Assembly (NCBI GenBank): GCA_017656305.1 | Contig: JACDOG010000001.1 | Coordinates: forward strand, 186,001-250,000 | Source of the DNA: Thermoanaerobacteraceae bacterium | GTDB lineage: Bacteria; Bacillota; JADQBR01 | Direction: 5' to 3' | Length of the DNA stretch: 64,000 nt | Shown here: in pieces, positions 30,983 through 41,129 of the stretch | Layout of the letters: the number at the start of each line of letters is the position of its first letter | Position numbering within the stretch: the first letter of the stretch is position 1 | The notes under the pieces: generated by a model | Told to the model about the DNA's origin: nothing | Seen by the model: only the letters and a program-made list of their open reading frames with translations | Database searches by the model: none | Made by a program: the position numbers and the translations under genes

Positions 30983-32125
30983 TTACCGGTTAATCATTTT
31001 CCATACATTCTCCCTGGTCTCCCGGTCTACCTGTAAAATTTCCTCCAACGTCGGTTCCTTGATAACCCGGTGCCTTTCCATTGCTTGCCGGACCAACCGG
31101 GAAATATCCAAAAAACCTATTTGACCGCTTAGAAAAGCCTCCACAGCTACTTCATTACTGGCGTTTAAAACCACCGGCATGGTCCCCCCGGTTAGACCTG
31201 CTTCATAGGCTAACTTCAGGGCAGGAAAAACGTCCAGGTCAGGTTTTTCAAAGGTTAACTGGCCAACTGTCGTTAAATCCAGCGTTTTTACCAAACCTTC
31301 CCAACGTTCGGGATAGCTAAACGCATATTGAATGGGTATGCGCATATCTGCCACACCTAAATGTGCTAAAATGGAGCCATCTCTAAAGCTGACGGCAGAA
31401 TGAATTATACTTTGCGGGTGCACCACAACCTGTATTTGTTCATAAGGTATATCAAACAGCCAGTGGGCTTCAATAACTTCCAATCCTTTGTTCATCAAGG
31501 TTGCCGAGTCAATAGTGATTTTTCGCCCCATTTCCCAGTTGGGATGTTTCAGTGCTTCTTTCGGAGTCACGTGCGCCAGTTGCTCACGTGTCCAGCCCCT
31601 GAAGGGCCCGCCTGAGGCGGTTAAAATAATTTTTTCCACTGCACCCGTACCTTCCTGTAAGCACTGGAAAACAGCAGAATGTTCGCTGTCCACAGGAATT
31701 ATGGTGGCCTGGTGCTCCCGCACCAAGTCCATCACCAGTTTACCGGCAGCCACAAGGGTTTCCTTATTAGCCAGTGCTATAGTTTTACCCTGTTTAACTG
31801 CAGCAATTGTGGGCTTTAGTCCCACTGCACCGCTAACCGCCGTTACAACAACGTCAATCTCGGCCAACGAGGCTATTTCCTCCAATCCCTCAATTCCCGC
31901 AACAACTGTTACCGGCAAATCAACTACCCTCTGTTGAAACTCCTTTGCCGCCTGCACATCATAAACGCCCACATATTTCGGCTGAAACTGCCTGGTTTGC
32001 TCTTCTAACAAGTCAATATTTTTTCTGGCAGCCAGCGCTATAATGTCAATTTCCTGCCTAGCGGCAGCTACTTCCAGAGTTTGTCGCCCGATTGAACCCG
32101 TAGAACCCAGTACCGCTACCTGCAA
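30983..32125 (-). CDS. dxr: 1-deoxy-D-xylulose 5-phosphate reductoisomerase
   Basis: First committed step of the MEP pathway. 380 residues with NADPH-binding VLGSTGSIGRQTLEV, the metal-ligand region PVDSEHSAVFQCL, LTASGGPFRGWTREQL and NWEMGRKITIDSATLMNKGLE (given in parts), and C-terminal ASNEVAVEAFL. TTG start at 32125 with GGGGAGAGG upstream. With ispG in the same cluster, the cell uses the MEP route for the undecaprenyl precursor made by UppS. Confidence 0.96.
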   Translation of the reverse strand: MQVAVLGSTGSIGRQTLEVAAARQEIDIIALAARKNIDLLEEQTRQFQPKYVGVYDVQAAKEFQQRVVDLPVTVVAGIEGLEEIASLAEIDVVVTAVSGAVGLKPTIAAVKQGKTIALANKETLVAAGKLVMDLVREHQATIIPVDSEHSAVFQCLQEGTGAVEKIILTASGGPFRGWTREQLAHVTPKEALKHPNWEMGRKITIDSATLMNKGLEVIEAHWLFDIPYEQIQVVVHPQSIIHSAVSFRDGSILAHLGVADMRIPIQYAFSYPERWEGLVKTLDLTTVGQLTFEKPDLDVFPALKLAYEAGLTGGTMPVVLNASNEVAVEAFLSGQIGFLDISRLVRQAMERHRVIKEPTLEEILQVDRETRENVWKMINR

Positions 32126-32140
32126 CTTTCCTCTCCCCTT

Positions 32141-33247
32141 CTATAGCCAACGCGAAAAAACGCCCGCTCTGTTCATTGCTTTTAACAACACCAAAAGCAT
32201 GGGCCCGATAATTACACCCCATACTCCCATTATTTTTAAACCCACATACATGGCCACCAAAGCGCTTAAAGGATGTATTCCCACCTGTTCTCCGATAACT
32301 TTTGGCTGTAATAGCTGGCGTACCACCACCACGGAACCGTAAAGCAGTAGTAAATAAAAGGCCAGCTTCTTTTCCCCCAGTAAAAATTCAATAACCACCC
32401 AGGGAATAAATACCGCCCCAGGACCCAGAACAGGCAGAATATCCACCAATCCCACTATCAGTCCCATGGTAAAGGCGTAATCAATGTTTAGAATATATAA
32501 AACGACAATGGTCTGTACAGCTGTCACTGAAATTAAAAATAACTGTGCTCGCAAAAAGCCGATAATGGCTCTTTCCAATTCACCAAAGATTGACCTCAGT
32601 TTCTCTTCCCAGTGAACGGGAAGCATCTTAAAAAAGTTAGCCATGATCTGCTCTTTATCGCGACTAAAAAAATAGGTGGCCAGAATGGCGATAATGGTAA
32701 TCAACAAACCGCCGGGAACACCGGCTAAGATTGTCAGTAATAGGTCAATGGTATTGGTGGTAGTGACTTTTAACAATTCAATTAGACTTTCCAGGGACCC
32801 CTGCAACTGTTCCATAACTTGGTCTGGAAGCTCTATATCCAAATACCAGGTTTGCAGCTGCTGCTGCAGGTGCAATCCCTGGGCCCCCAGTATCACAGAA
32901 TATTTGGGCAGGGTTTTAGACAGCTTTTCCAGTTCAACAATTAGGCGAGAGATAATTGCCACCGTAATCGTACCAATAATCACTAAAAAAAACGTCATCG
33001 TACTAATTACCGCTAGCGTGCGGTTTAGTTTGCCCTTTTGCTGTAAATACCGCACAATGGGATCTATCAATGAAGCCAATACTACAGCCAGGACAAACGG
33101 CAGCACTATCGGAATTAGATAGTTAATAATTTCACCAATTGCCGGGCCTATAAAATAATATACTAAATACAAGGCCATAAGCACCAAAGTTACTAAGGCC
33201 GCCGTCATCAACTGCTTTTTTAGTCCCGGTAAGTTATCCAATCTCAT
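32141..33247 (-). CDS. ytvI: Sporulation membrane protein YtvI / AI-2E family
   Basis: About 368 residues with seven or eight hydrophobic segments and the AI-2E family layout: paired N-terminal helices (about 17-60), a helix at about 75-105, an amphipathic middle, then LAILATYFFSRDKE and the signature GLVDILPVLGPGAVFIPW near residues 285-302. This combination best fits YtvI, a forespore-expressed Bacillus protein of unknown transport role. It sits inside the cdsA-dxr cluster. The start is ambiguous: ATG 33247 is close to its GAGGTG site, and TTG 33241 is better spaced. Confidence 0.78.
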   Translation of the reverse strand: MRLDNLPGLKKQLMTAALVTLVLMALYLVYYFIGPAIGEIINYLIPIVLPFVLAVVLASLIDPIVRYLQQKGKLNRTLAVISTMTFFLVIIGTITVAIISRLIVELEKLSKTLPKYSVILGAQGLHLQQQLQTWYLDIELPDQVMEQLQGSLESLIELLKVTTTNTIDLLLTILAGVPGGLLITIIAILATYFFSRDKEQIMANFFKMLPVHWEEKLRSIFGELERAIIGFLRAQLFLISVTAVQTIVVLYILNIDYAFTMGLIVGLVDILPVLGPGAVFIPWVVIEFLLGEKKLAFYLLLLYGSVVVVRQLLQPKVIGEQVGIHPLSALVAMYVGLKIMGVWGVIIGPMLLVLLKAMNRAGVFSRWL

Positions 33248-33251
33248 CACC

Positions 33252-34043
33252 TCAATCTATTATAAACCAAGACAGGAAAATATATACAACGGGAGCAGCA
33301 AGGAGCAGGCTGTCAATCCGGTCCAGCATTCCCCCGTGACCGGGCAATAATTTTCCCGAATCTTTGACACCGGCTACTCTTTTTATTACTGATTCGCCCA
33401 AATCTCCTAATTGTCCTGCCAGGGAAATAAATAGTGCAGTAGTAAAACCGGTGAAAGGTGTGACTGGTAGTAACGGGCTGAACAGGATACCAGTAATACC
33501 GGCTGAAACGAGTCCACCGTAAAATCCTGTCCATGTTTTTTTAGGACTGATTTGTGGAGCCAGTTTCTTTTTACCCCAGGCCCTTCCCGTAAAATAAGCC
33601 CCACTGTCGGTGGCCCATATAACAGCAAGCATTGCCACTATTCCCCAAAAACCAAATTGGTCGGAATTTCGCAGCAGGAGTATAGTTAATAGAGAACTAC
33701 CGATAAAAATTCCTCCGAAATAGCTAAAAACTACGGCACCAAGGTTCACGTTGGGGTAATAGAATACCATGGAAAAAATTACTGATAAGAGCGACACAAT
33801 TAATGCCAGTAACAAAAAAGCTCCATTACCATAATATGCACTCAGCAACACCAATAACATGCTTATGTAACCGATAAATCTGTGTTTTTCCCCGAATATT
33901 TTGGCAGTCAGCGCCAGCCACTCGCGTAACGCTGCCACCGCAACTACCATTACCAGCACGGCAAAAAAAATTCCACCCAGGTAGGTTACTGCAAAAACTA
34001 ACGGAATGCCTAGTGCCGCCGTCAATATGCGTAGCGAAAGCAA
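33252..34043 (-). CDS. cdsA: Phosphatidate cytidylyltransferase
   Basis: Integral membrane enzyme that makes CDP-diacylglycerol from phosphatidic acid and CTP. 263 residues, mostly hydrophobic, with the C-terminal CDP-DAG synthase signature SVIKRVAGVKDSGKLLPGHGGMLDRIDS (positions about 216-243, metal-binding Asp residues in KD and LDR-x-D) and ATDSGAYFTGRAWGKKKLAPQ. TTG start at 34043 after GAGGTGA. Immediately follows uppS. Confidence 0.95.
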   Translation of the reverse strand: MLSLRILTAALGIPLVFAVTYLGGIFFAVLVMVVAVAALREWLALTAKIFGEKHRFIGYISMLLVLLSAYYGNGAFLLLALIVSLLSVIFSMVFYYPNVNLGAVVFSYFGGIFIGSSLLTILLLRNSDQFGFWGIVAMLAVIWATDSGAYFTGRAWGKKKLAPQISPKKTWTGFYGGLVSAGITGILFSPLLPVTPFTGFTTALFISLAGQLGDLGESVIKRVAGVKDSGKLLPGHGGMLDRIDSLLLAAPVVYIFLSWFIID

Positions 34044-34055
34044 TATTTCATCACC

Positions 34056-34832
34056 TCAGCTTTTCAGTCCGCCAAAACGCCGTTCACGACTTTGAAAATC
34101 ACGCAACGCTTCCACAAAATGTTCCCTGCGAAAGTCGGGCCAGTATGTATCGGTAAACCAAAATTCCGTATACGCAAGCTGCCACAGGAGGTAATTGCTG
34201 ATGCGCAATTCACCGGATGGTCTGATTAGTAAATCGGGGTCAGGAATCTCCCCGGTGTAAAGAAATTTTGCAAACAGATTTTCGTCGATATCTTCCAACT
34301 GAATATTCCCTTGCACAACCTGTCTGGCAAGGTCGGTTGCCGCTTTGACTATTTCAGCTCTTCCACCATAATTTAAAGCCACGTTTAACAGTAACAGGTT
34401 GTTGTTTTTAGTCTTTTCCGCAGCAAGATAAAGTTCTCTACGGGGCTCTTCCGGGAGCGCTTCCAGCTTGCCAATAGGATTTATCCTGATACCGTTTTGT
34501 TCAAATCTGTTAACTTCTTTTCTTAAATACTCCACAATCAATTTCATTAAAATAGAAACTTCCTCTTCAGGGCGTTTCCAGTTTTCCGTGGAAAAGGCAT
34601 ACACTGTTAGTATGGGAATGCCCAGTTCGCAACAGGCTTCAACAATAGTACGCAGCGTTTCTACCCCCGCCCTGTGCCCGGCTGCTCTCGGCAAGCCTCT
34701 CTGTTTTGCCCATCGGCCATTCCCGTCCATGATAATGGCAACATGACGTGGTAACCGGGTCGGGTCCAGCCCATTTATCCCAGTATTTCCAGTTCTTTTC
34801 TTGGTCCACGAGCGGTTGCGTGAAAAAGCCAC
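34056..34832 (-). CDS. uppS: Undecaprenyl diphosphate synthase
   Basis: Cis-prenyltransferase that makes the C55 carrier for cell-wall synthesis. 258 residues with the five family regions: HVAIIMDGNGRWAKQRGLPR (catalytic Asp), GHRAGVETLR, YAFSTENWKRP, LNYGGRAEIV and the C-terminal DLLIRPSGELRISNYLLWQ with FTDTYWPDF. A 25-residue basic N-terminal extension precedes the domain. GTG start at 34832 after AGGAGG. Confidence 0.96.
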   Translation of the reverse strand: MAFSRNRSWTKKRTGNTGINGLDPTRLPRHVAIIMDGNGRWAKQRGLPRAAGHRAGVETLRTIVEACCELGIPILTVYAFSTENWKRPEEEVSILMKLIVEYLRKEVNRFEQNGIRINPIGKLEALPEEPRRELYLAAEKTKNNNLLLLNVALNYGGRAEIVKAATDLARQVVQGNIQLEDIDENLFAKFLYTGEIPDPDLLIRPSGELRISNYLLWQLAYTEFWFTDTYWPDFRREHFVEALRDFQSRERRFGGLKS

Positions 34833-34933
34833 AATTGTTCCTCCTTAATAACATTCTAACCCTTTTTATAGAAAAATAACACGCCTCTCAAGATTAATCA
34901 AGTACTGCTCCCTAACAAGTATACCCATATTAA

Positions 34934-34962
34934 TGAAACCCCCTCAAACGAGGGGGTTTTGT
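34934..34962 (-). terminator. Hairpin after the small ferredoxin gene
   Basis: AAACCCCCTC / GAGGGGGTTT stem with a four-base loop, eight bases after the ferredoxin stop. The tail on the minus strand is only three T, so it may be a partial terminator or a processing stop before uppS. Confidence 0.6.
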
Positions 34963-34970
34963 GATTGTGA

Positions 34971-35141
34971 TTATTCTTCAATAATTGCTCCTGTGGGGCA
35001 CGCTTCGACACATGTAGCACACTCAGTACATTCATCAGCATTAATGGAAAAGATGTCATCGCCTTCTTGGATAGCACCTACAGGACACTCATCGGCGCAG
35101 GTACCACATGCCAGGCACTCTTCAGTGATTCTGATTGCCAT
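34971..35141 (-). CDS. Small 2[4Fe-4S] ferredoxin
   Basis: Clostridial-type low-potential electron carrier, 56 residues and easily missed because of its size. Translated directly: two C-x2-C-x2-C-x3-C-P motifs, CLACGTCADECP (Cys 9, 12, 15, 19) and CTECATCVEACP (Cys 38, 41, 44, 48), with the rest highly acidic. Two in-frame ATGs (35144 and 35141) follow AAGGAGG; the second has the better spacing. The preceding 84-codon gene overlaps its start, so translation is probably coupled. It could serve IspG or the donor-less complex I in this window; that is inference. Confidence 0.93.
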   Translation of the reverse strand: MAIRITEECLACGTCADECPVGAIQEGDDIFSINADECTECATCVEACPTGAIIEE

Positions 35142-35376
35142 CATTGCCACCTCCTTTCAAGGGATCAGAAAAATCCTCGTAAACAACCACCAATTCATGG
35201 AGGTTGGACGACAACTGTTTCTGGCGAATTACACGCAGCTCACCCTTGCCCTCAGCATCTTGGGCCGGACCGGTAAGTCTAATTTTAACATCGATACCCT
35301 GTGAGGATAATATCCTTTTTGCCTCCGCCACAGGTAATGTCAAAACGTCCCAAATCTCTTTTTTATGGCCTTTCAT
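35122..35376 (-). CDS. Small protein of unknown function
   Basis: 84 residues, family not recognised. The sequence is MKGHKKEIWDVLTLPV..., with a predicted helix-strand pattern: VAEAKRILSSQGIDVKIRLTGPA looks like a PASTA-like helix/strand unit (helix, then 'G-x-x-V-x-I'), followed by two strands (GELRVIRQKQL and HELVVVYEDF). No membrane segment or cysteine. It starts three bases after frr and overlaps the ferredoxin gene by about 20 bases, so it belongs to the same transcript and may act with the ferredoxin. Confidence 0.7.
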   Translation of the reverse strand: MKGHKKEIWDVLTLPVAEAKRILSSQGIDVKIRLTGPAQDAEGKGELRVIRQKQLSSNLHELVVVYEDFSDPLKGGGNDGNQNH

Positions 35377-35379
35377 GGG

Positions 35380-35936
35380 CTAAACTTCCATAATCTCCGC
35401 TTCTTTATGTTCAATAATTTCATCAACTTTTTTAATATATTTGTCCGTTAACTCCTGGACGTCTTCTTGGTACCGTCTTAACTCGTCCTCGGAAATCTCA
35501 CCGTTCTTTTCTTTCTTTTTCAACTGGTCATTAGCATCACGGCGAACGTTCCGAATGCTGACTTTGGTATCTTCACCGGATTTTTTCACGATCTTAACAA
35601 GTTCCTGACGCCGTTCCTGGGTTAACTGGGGGATATTAATACGAATGACATTTCCGTCATTAGTGGGATTCAGTCCCAGATCGGACTTTAAAATCGCTTT
35701 CTCAATGTCGCCGATGACGTTTTTATCCCACGGCTGAATCAACAGCATACGCGGCTCCGGAGCGGAAATATTGGCAACCTGATTAAGCGGCGTTGGTACT
35801 CCGTAGTATTCAACCTGCACCTTATCCAACAACGAAGGGTTAGCACGTCCTGCTCGCAACGACTTCATCTCTTCTTTCAATATGTCTACTGCGTTACTCA
35901 TCCTTTTTTCCGCATCATCAAAAATTGCCTGTACCA

Positions 35937-35937
<1 letters not shown>
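35380..35937 (-). CDS. frr: Ribosome recycling factor
   Basis: Splits post-termination ribosomes with EF-G. 185 residues, exactly the family's length: [30 protein letters not shown] (in part), [38 protein letters not shown] and the C-terminal helix. GTG start at 35937 after GGGAGGG; it shares one base with the pyrH stop. Confidence 0.97.
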
Positions 35938-36659
<722 letters not shown>

Positions 36660-36732
36660 TCAAAGGCAAACCTCCAATTACAACATTAGTCTTTCTACAC
36701 TAGAAAGAAAAATCCTTCTAGCCTCCCAAGTT

Positions 36733-36763
36733 TTTTAAAAAAGAGCACAGAACCTGTGCTCTT
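36733..36763 (-). terminator. Terminator overlapping the tsf stop codon
   Basis: Minus-strand stem AGAGCACAG / CTGTGCTCT with a three-base loop and a following run of six T, beginning at the tsf stop codon. It can attenuate rpsB-tsf transcription ahead of pyrH. Confidence 0.8.
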
Positions 36764-37415
36764 ATGCCTTACCCTGAGTTAAAGCTTCCACTTCAGCGGC
36801 AAAATTGTCCTCCTTCTTTTCTAAACCTTCGCCCATTTCAAAGCGGACAAAACGGCGCACATTAATGTTCTCGCCAATTTGGGCGATTTTTTCCTTAACC
36901 AGCTCCTGAACTGTTTTATCAGGGTCACGAATATACGGTTGTTCCAGCAGGCATATTTCTTTAAAGTACTTTTCCAGTCGACCTTCCACCATCTTTTCCA
37001 CAATATGTTCCGGTTTTCCTTCATTTAAAGCTTGGGCTCTTAAGATTTGTCTTTCCTTCTCAATCTTTTCTTCGGGAACATCTTCCCGCTTCACGTATTC
37101 CGGCTTGGCGGCAGCAATCTGCATGGCGATATCTCTTGCCAATTTCTTAAATTCTTCGTTTTTGGCCACAAAATCCGTTTCGCAGTTCACCTCTACCAGA
37201 ACGCCAATTTTACCGTTCCCGTGTATGTAAGACTCAACAACACCTTCACTGGCAATACGGCCAGCTTTCTTTTCCGCCTTTGCAATACCCTTCTCCCGCA
37301 GGTATTCAGCTGCCTTTTCAATATCGCCGTCAGTTTCCTGCAGTGCTTTTTTGCAGTCCATCATTCCTGCACCAGTACGCTCCCGAAGCTCTTTGACCAA
37401 CTTCGCAGAAATCAT
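36762..37415 (-). CDS. tsf: Elongation factor Ts
   Basis: Nucleotide-exchange factor for EF-Tu. 217 residues, the short form common in Firmicutes: [37 protein letters not shown] with the TDFV core that contacts EF-Tu, and a C-terminal helical part ending [16 protein letters not shown] at 37415 after AAGGAGG. Confidence 0.97.
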   Translation of the reverse strand: MISAKLVKELRERTGAGMMDCKKALQETDGDIEKAAEYLREKGIAKAEKKAGRIASEGVVESYIHGNGKIGVLVEVNCETDFVAKNEEFKKLARDIAMQIAAAKPEYVKREDVPEEKIEKERQILRAQALNEGKPEHIVEKMVEGRLEKYFKEICLLEQPYIRDPDKTVQELVKEKIAQIGENINVRRFVRFEMGEGLEKKEDNFAAEVEALTQGKA

Positions 37416-37445
37416 TTGCCAGCCTCCTTCCCGAAAATATAGTAA

Positions 37446-37476
37446 ATTTTTAAAAAGCCCCTCATACTGAGGGGCT
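37446..37476 (-). terminator. Hairpin between rpsB and tsf
   Basis: Minus-strand stem AGCCCCTCA / TGAGGGGCT with a three-base loop followed by TTTTAAAAATTT. Probably an attenuator giving more S2 than EF-Ts message. Confidence 0.75.
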
Positions 37477-37481
37477 AGCCT

Positions 37482-38210
37482 TTATTCTGCTACCGCCTCT
37501 GCCGCTGTTTCCTCTTCCTCAGCTTCTCCACTGCTGGAACCTTCAATAACGGCATCAGCAATCTTGCTGGTTAATAAACGCACTGCTCTGATAGCATCAT
37601 CGTTGCCGGGAATCACATAGTCAATCTCATCGGGGTCACAGTTAGTATCCACAATAGCAACAATAGGTATACCCAGGCGACGTGCTTCAGCAACAGCAAT
37701 GCGCTCTTTCCGCGGGTCAACAATAAACAGGGCACCAGGCAGTTCAGTCATATCCTTAACGCCACCCAGGAAGCGCTGAAGCTTGTCTCTCTCACTGGTG
37801 AGGCGGGACACTTCTTTTTTGGGAAGCACATCCCATAGACCTTCTTCTTCCATTTTGTTTAATTCATGTAAACGATCAATCCGCTGGCGAATGGTCTTGA
37901 AGTTAGTCAACATCCCGCCCAACCAGCGCTGGTTAACATAAAACATGCCACAACGCTCGGCTTCTTCCTTGATTGATTCCTGGGCTTGTTTCTTTGTGCC
38001 GACAAAGAGAATACTTTGGCCATCAGCAACCAAATCACGTACAAAATTATACGCCTCTTCAATCATCTTTACCGTCTTCTGCAGGTCAATAATGTAAATG
38101 CCATTGCGCTCGGTAAAGATATATTTTTCCATTTTGGGATTCCAACGCCTGGTCTGATGACCAAAATGAACTCCCGCTTCCAGCAGTTGTTTCATTGTAA
38201 TTACAGCCAC
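37482..38210 (-). CDS. rpsB: 30S ribosomal protein S2
   Basis: Late-assembling small-subunit protein. 242 residues: [66 protein letters not shown] and [20 protein letters not shown], then an acidic tail. GTG start at 38210 after GGGAGGAGG, supported by the conserved MAVI N-terminus. Confidence 0.97.
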   Translation of the reverse strand: MAVITMKQLLEAGVHFGHQTRRWNPKMEKYIFTERNGIYIIDLQKTVKMIEEAYNFVRDLVADGQSILFVGTKKQAQESIKEEAERCGMFYVNQRWLGGMLTNFKTIRQRIDRLHELNKMEEEGLWDVLPKKEVSRLTSERDKLQRFLGGVKDMTELPGALFIVDPRKERIAVAEARRLGIPIVAIVDTNCDPDEIDYVIPGNDDAIRAVRLLTSKIADAVIEGSSSGEAEEEETAAEAVAE

Positions 38211-38320
38211 TGTTACACCTCCTCCCTTGGTTTTCTTCCTCCGCTTTAATCATCCCTACCCGGAACCCGATAGGCACCCCCGGGCAGATCTTAAAGCGTG
38301 TGTTTTTGACACCAACCATA

Positions 38321-38349
38321 AGTATAGCAAAATTTTGTACCAGACACAA
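38321..38349 (-). promoter_or_regulatory. Sigma-A promoter of the rpsB-tsf operon
   Basis: Minus-strand TTGTGT (-35, 38344-38349), 17-base spacer, TATACT (-10, 38321-38326). Start near 38314 leaves a leader of about 100 bases that can fold around CCCGG / CCGGG, possibly for S2 autoregulation. A weak stem CCAGAC / GTCTGG after codY overlaps the -35. Confidence 0.6.
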
Positions 38350-38370
38350 CATTAATTATGGTCTGGACAA

Positions 38371-39153
38371 CTAGCGTTTCATTTTCTCTATTTCTTCCAA
38401 CAAATTGTCATTTAATACTCGAATATAGGTCCCCTTCATACCAAGCGATTTGGATTCAATAACGCCGGCGCTTTCAAATTTGCGCAGTGCATTGACAATA
38501 ACAGAACGGGTAATGCCTGCTCTATCAGCTATTTTACTGGCAACCAACACTCCTTCATTACCATCTAGTTCGGAAAAGATATGTTCAATGGCCTCCATTT
38601 CCGAATAAGAGAGCGTTGCCAGCGCAATATGCACTGCGGCCTTTTTACGTGCCTCTTCCTCAATACGTTCAGCTTTAGAACGCAGGATTTCCATTCCCAC
38701 CACAGTAGCACCATATTCAGCCAAAATTAAATCTTCATTGGTAAACTGCACGTTAAATTTTGCCAGTATCAAAGTACCCAGTCTCTGACCACCACCATTA
38801 ATTGGTACGAAAGTAGAAAGCTTGTTGTTGTATATGCACTCGTCTTGACCGATGAACAGACAGGCATTGGCCGTTTGACTGGTGTTAGCTTTTGTTTCGG
38901 CAATTCTTAGCAATTCCTCGTTAAACTCGGCAGGAATCCGTCCTTCTTTCATAACGATATCTTCCATAACATCGCAGTGGAAGCCTTTCATAAAACAGTG
39001 TCCTAAAATTTTACCCTTTCGACCAACAATATAACAATTTGCATTAATGTTTTCAGCCAGTACACAGGCCATTTCCTTAAAATCCACCGGGTGCCCTGCT
39101 GCTTTCTGCAACAGTCTGTTAATATTGCGACTTTTTTCCAGTAAAGTCTTCAT
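38371..39153 (-). CDS. codY: GTP-sensing global regulator CodY
   Basis: Represses stationary-phase and amino-acid genes when GTP and branched-chain amino acids are high. 260 residues: N-terminal GAF domain ([22 protein letters not shown] in part; [17 protein letters not shown]) and C-terminal winged helix with the highly conserved [20 protein letters not shown] and [16 protein letters not shown] at 39153 after GGAGGAAGG. Last gene of topA-trmFO-xerC-hslVU-codY, as in Bacillus. Confidence 0.97.
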   Translation of the reverse strand: MKTLLEKSRNINRLLQKAAGHPVDFKEMACVLAENINANCYIVGRKGKILGHCFMKGFHCDVMEDIVMKEGRIPAEFNEELLRIAETKANTSQTANACLFIGQDECIYNNKLSTFVPINGGGQRLGTLILAKFNVQFTNEDLILAEYGATVVGMEILRSKAERIEEEARKKAAVHIALATLSYSEMEAIEHIFSELDGNEGVLVASKIADRAGITRSVIVNALRKFESAGVIESKSLGMKGTYIRVLNDNLLEEIEKMKR

Positions 39154-39175
39154 ATTACCTTCCTCCTAACCTGTT

Positions 39176-40576
39176 TTAAAGAATATATTTACTTAAATCT
39201 TGATCTTCAATTACATCATATAACTTTTCCTCTACATAAGCCTTGTCAATCGTAATTTCCGTCTCTTCCATATCAGGACTTTCAAATGAAATGTCGTTTA
39301 AAAGCTTCTCCAAAATGGTGTACAAACGTCTGGCGCCGATATTTTCCATTTGACTATTAACTTTGTAGGCAATTTCTGCTATCTTAGCTATAGCATCCTC
39401 AGTAAAGTGCAGTTTTATTCCCTCTACTTCCAAAAGTGCCTTGTATTGCTTAATTAGTGAATTTTTCGGTTCCGTCAGTATCCGGCAGAAATCATCCTGA
39501 GTGAGACTGTGTAATTCCACCCGGATGGGAAAACGACCCTGCAGTTCCGGAATCAAGTCGGAGGGCTTGCTCAGATGAAACGCCCCTGCGGCAATGAATA
39601 AAATATGGTCCGTTTTAACCGGCCCGTATTTAGTCATCACCGTACAGCCTTCCACAATGGGTAAAATATCCCGCTGTACACCTTCACGAGACACATCGGG
39701 ACCGTGAGTACCGTCTTTACCGGCTATTTTATCAATCTCATCCAAAAAGATAATTCCTTCCTGTTCTGCGCGCTTAATGGATTCCCGGTTCACTTCATCC
39801 ATATCAATCAATTTCTGGGCTTCCTCCTGCGCCAGTATCTTGCGCGCTTCCTTGACGGTAACACGACGTTTCTTTTTCTTCTGCGGCATCATCCCCCCCA
39901 GAACATCCTGCAAGTTTATTCCCAGTTCTTCCATTCCCGAACCGGAGAAAATTTCTAACACCTGGGGATTATTGTCACTCACTTCAATTTCAATTATTTC
40001 GTCTTCCAATTCAAACCGTTTCAATTTTTCTCGCAGTATATTGCGTTTTTCTTCAGCCTTTTTCATTCTCTGCTGGTACAGTTCATCATTGCTGGTATCA
40101 GTTTTGCTCCTACCGGAAAACAAAAATTCCAACGGGTTTTGACTGGGAGCATCCTTTTGGGGATGAGGAACCAGAATATCCAGAATACGCTCTTCTGCCA
40201 GTTTTTCCGCCCGCTCGTAAACATCCGCAATCTTTTCACTTTTCACCATGCGGATGGCAGTCTCCACCAGGTCCCTGACCATGGATTCAACATCCCGTCC
40301 TACGTACCCGACCTCCGTAAACTTGCTTGCTTCCACTTTAATAAAAGGTGCTTTCACCAGCTTTGCCATCCGGCGGGCAATCTCCGTTTTCCCAACACCT
40401 GTTGGCCCAATCATGATGATATTTTTCGGAAGTATCTCATCCTGCATATCTTCAGGAAGGCGTTTGCGCCGGTAACGGTTTCTCAGGGCTATGGCTACGG
40501 ACCGTTTTGCCTCGGCTTGACCTACAATATACCGGTCTAACTCCCGGACAATTTCCCTGGGCGTTAAGTTATCCAT
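39176..40576 (-). CDS. hslU: HslU (ClpY) ATPase of the HslUV protease
   Basis: AAA+ unfoldase feeding HslV. About 466 residues: [20 protein letters not shown], Walker [16 protein letters not shown], pore loop [13 protein letters not shown], the I-domain (about 110-230), Walker [12 protein letters not shown] and the C-terminal HslV-contacting SKYIL. The ATG at 40576 shares its A with the hslV stop, so the pair is translationally coupled. Confidence 0.96.
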   Translation of the reverse strand: MDNLTPREIVRELDRYIVGQAEAKRSVAIALRNRYRRKRLPEDMQDEILPKNIIMIGPTGVGKTEIARRMAKLVKAPFIKVEASKFTEVGYVGRDVESMVRDLVETAIRMVKSEKIADVYERAEKLAEERILDILVPHPQKDAPSQNPLEFLFSGRSKTDTSNDELYQQRMKKAEEKRNILREKLKRFELEDEIIEIEVSDNNPQVLEIFSGSGMEELGINLQDVLGGMMPQKKKKRRVTVKEARKILAQEEAQKLIDMDEVNRESIKRAEQEGIIFLDEIDKIAGKDGTHGPDVSREGVQRDILPIVEGCTVMTKYGPVKTDHILFIAAGAFHLSKPSDLIPELQGRFPIRVELHSLTQDDFCRILTEPKNSLIKQYKALLEVEGIKLHFTEDAIAKIAEIAYKVNSQMENIGARRLYTILEKLLNDISFESPDMEETEITIDKAYVEEKLYDVIEDQDLSKYIL

Positions 40577-41118
40577 CAATTCCCCTCCTTAAGCTCTTCA
40601 ATTGTAATGTTGTCATTGGTAAAGACACAGATGGAAGCAGCTATATTCAATGCTTCCCGGGCAATTTCCCCGGCGCTGAGGTCAGTGTGCTTAATTAATG
40701 CCCTGGCTGCAGCAAGGGCATATGCCCCCCCAGATCCCACTGCTGCAATGCCGTCATCCGGTTCAATAATCTCCCCCGTCCCGGAAATAATCAATACCTT
40801 TTCCCTATTTGCCACCACCAGTAACGCTTCTAACCGGCGGAGCACCCTATCCATACGCCATTCTTTGGCCAGTTCTACCGCCGCACGTAAAATATTACCG
40901 TAATATTCCTCCAGTTTTTTCTCAAATTTATCAAATAGAGCAAAAGCATCCGCCACGGAACCGGCAAACCCCGCAATTACTTTGCCATCATACAGTTTAC
41001 GCAACTTTATGGCCCCGTGTTTCATCACGGTCTTGTCGCCAAAAGTCACCTGACCGTCCCCGCCCATGGCCACGGTATTACCTTTTCTTACTGCAATAAT
41101 GGTCGTACCGCGAAACAT
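40576..41118 (-). CDS. hslV: HslV (ClpQ) peptidase of the HslUV protease
   Basis: Proteasome-beta-like peptidase. 180 residues; MFRG precedes the mature start [21 protein letters not shown], so the nucleophile is the first Thr after a four-residue propeptide. [23 protein letters not shown] and [20 protein letters not shown] complete the family pattern. ATG at 41118 after GGAGG. Confidence 0.96.
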   Translation of the reverse strand: MFRGTTIIAVRKGNTVAMGGDGQVTFGDKTVMKHGAIKLRKLYDGKVIAGFAGSVADAFALFDKFEKKLEEYYGNILRAAVELAKEWRMDRVLRRLEALLVVANREKVLIISGTGEIIEPDDGIAAVGSGGAYALAAARALIKHTDLSAGEIAREALNIAASICVFTNDNITIEELKEGN

Positions 41119-41129
41119 ATGATACCTCC

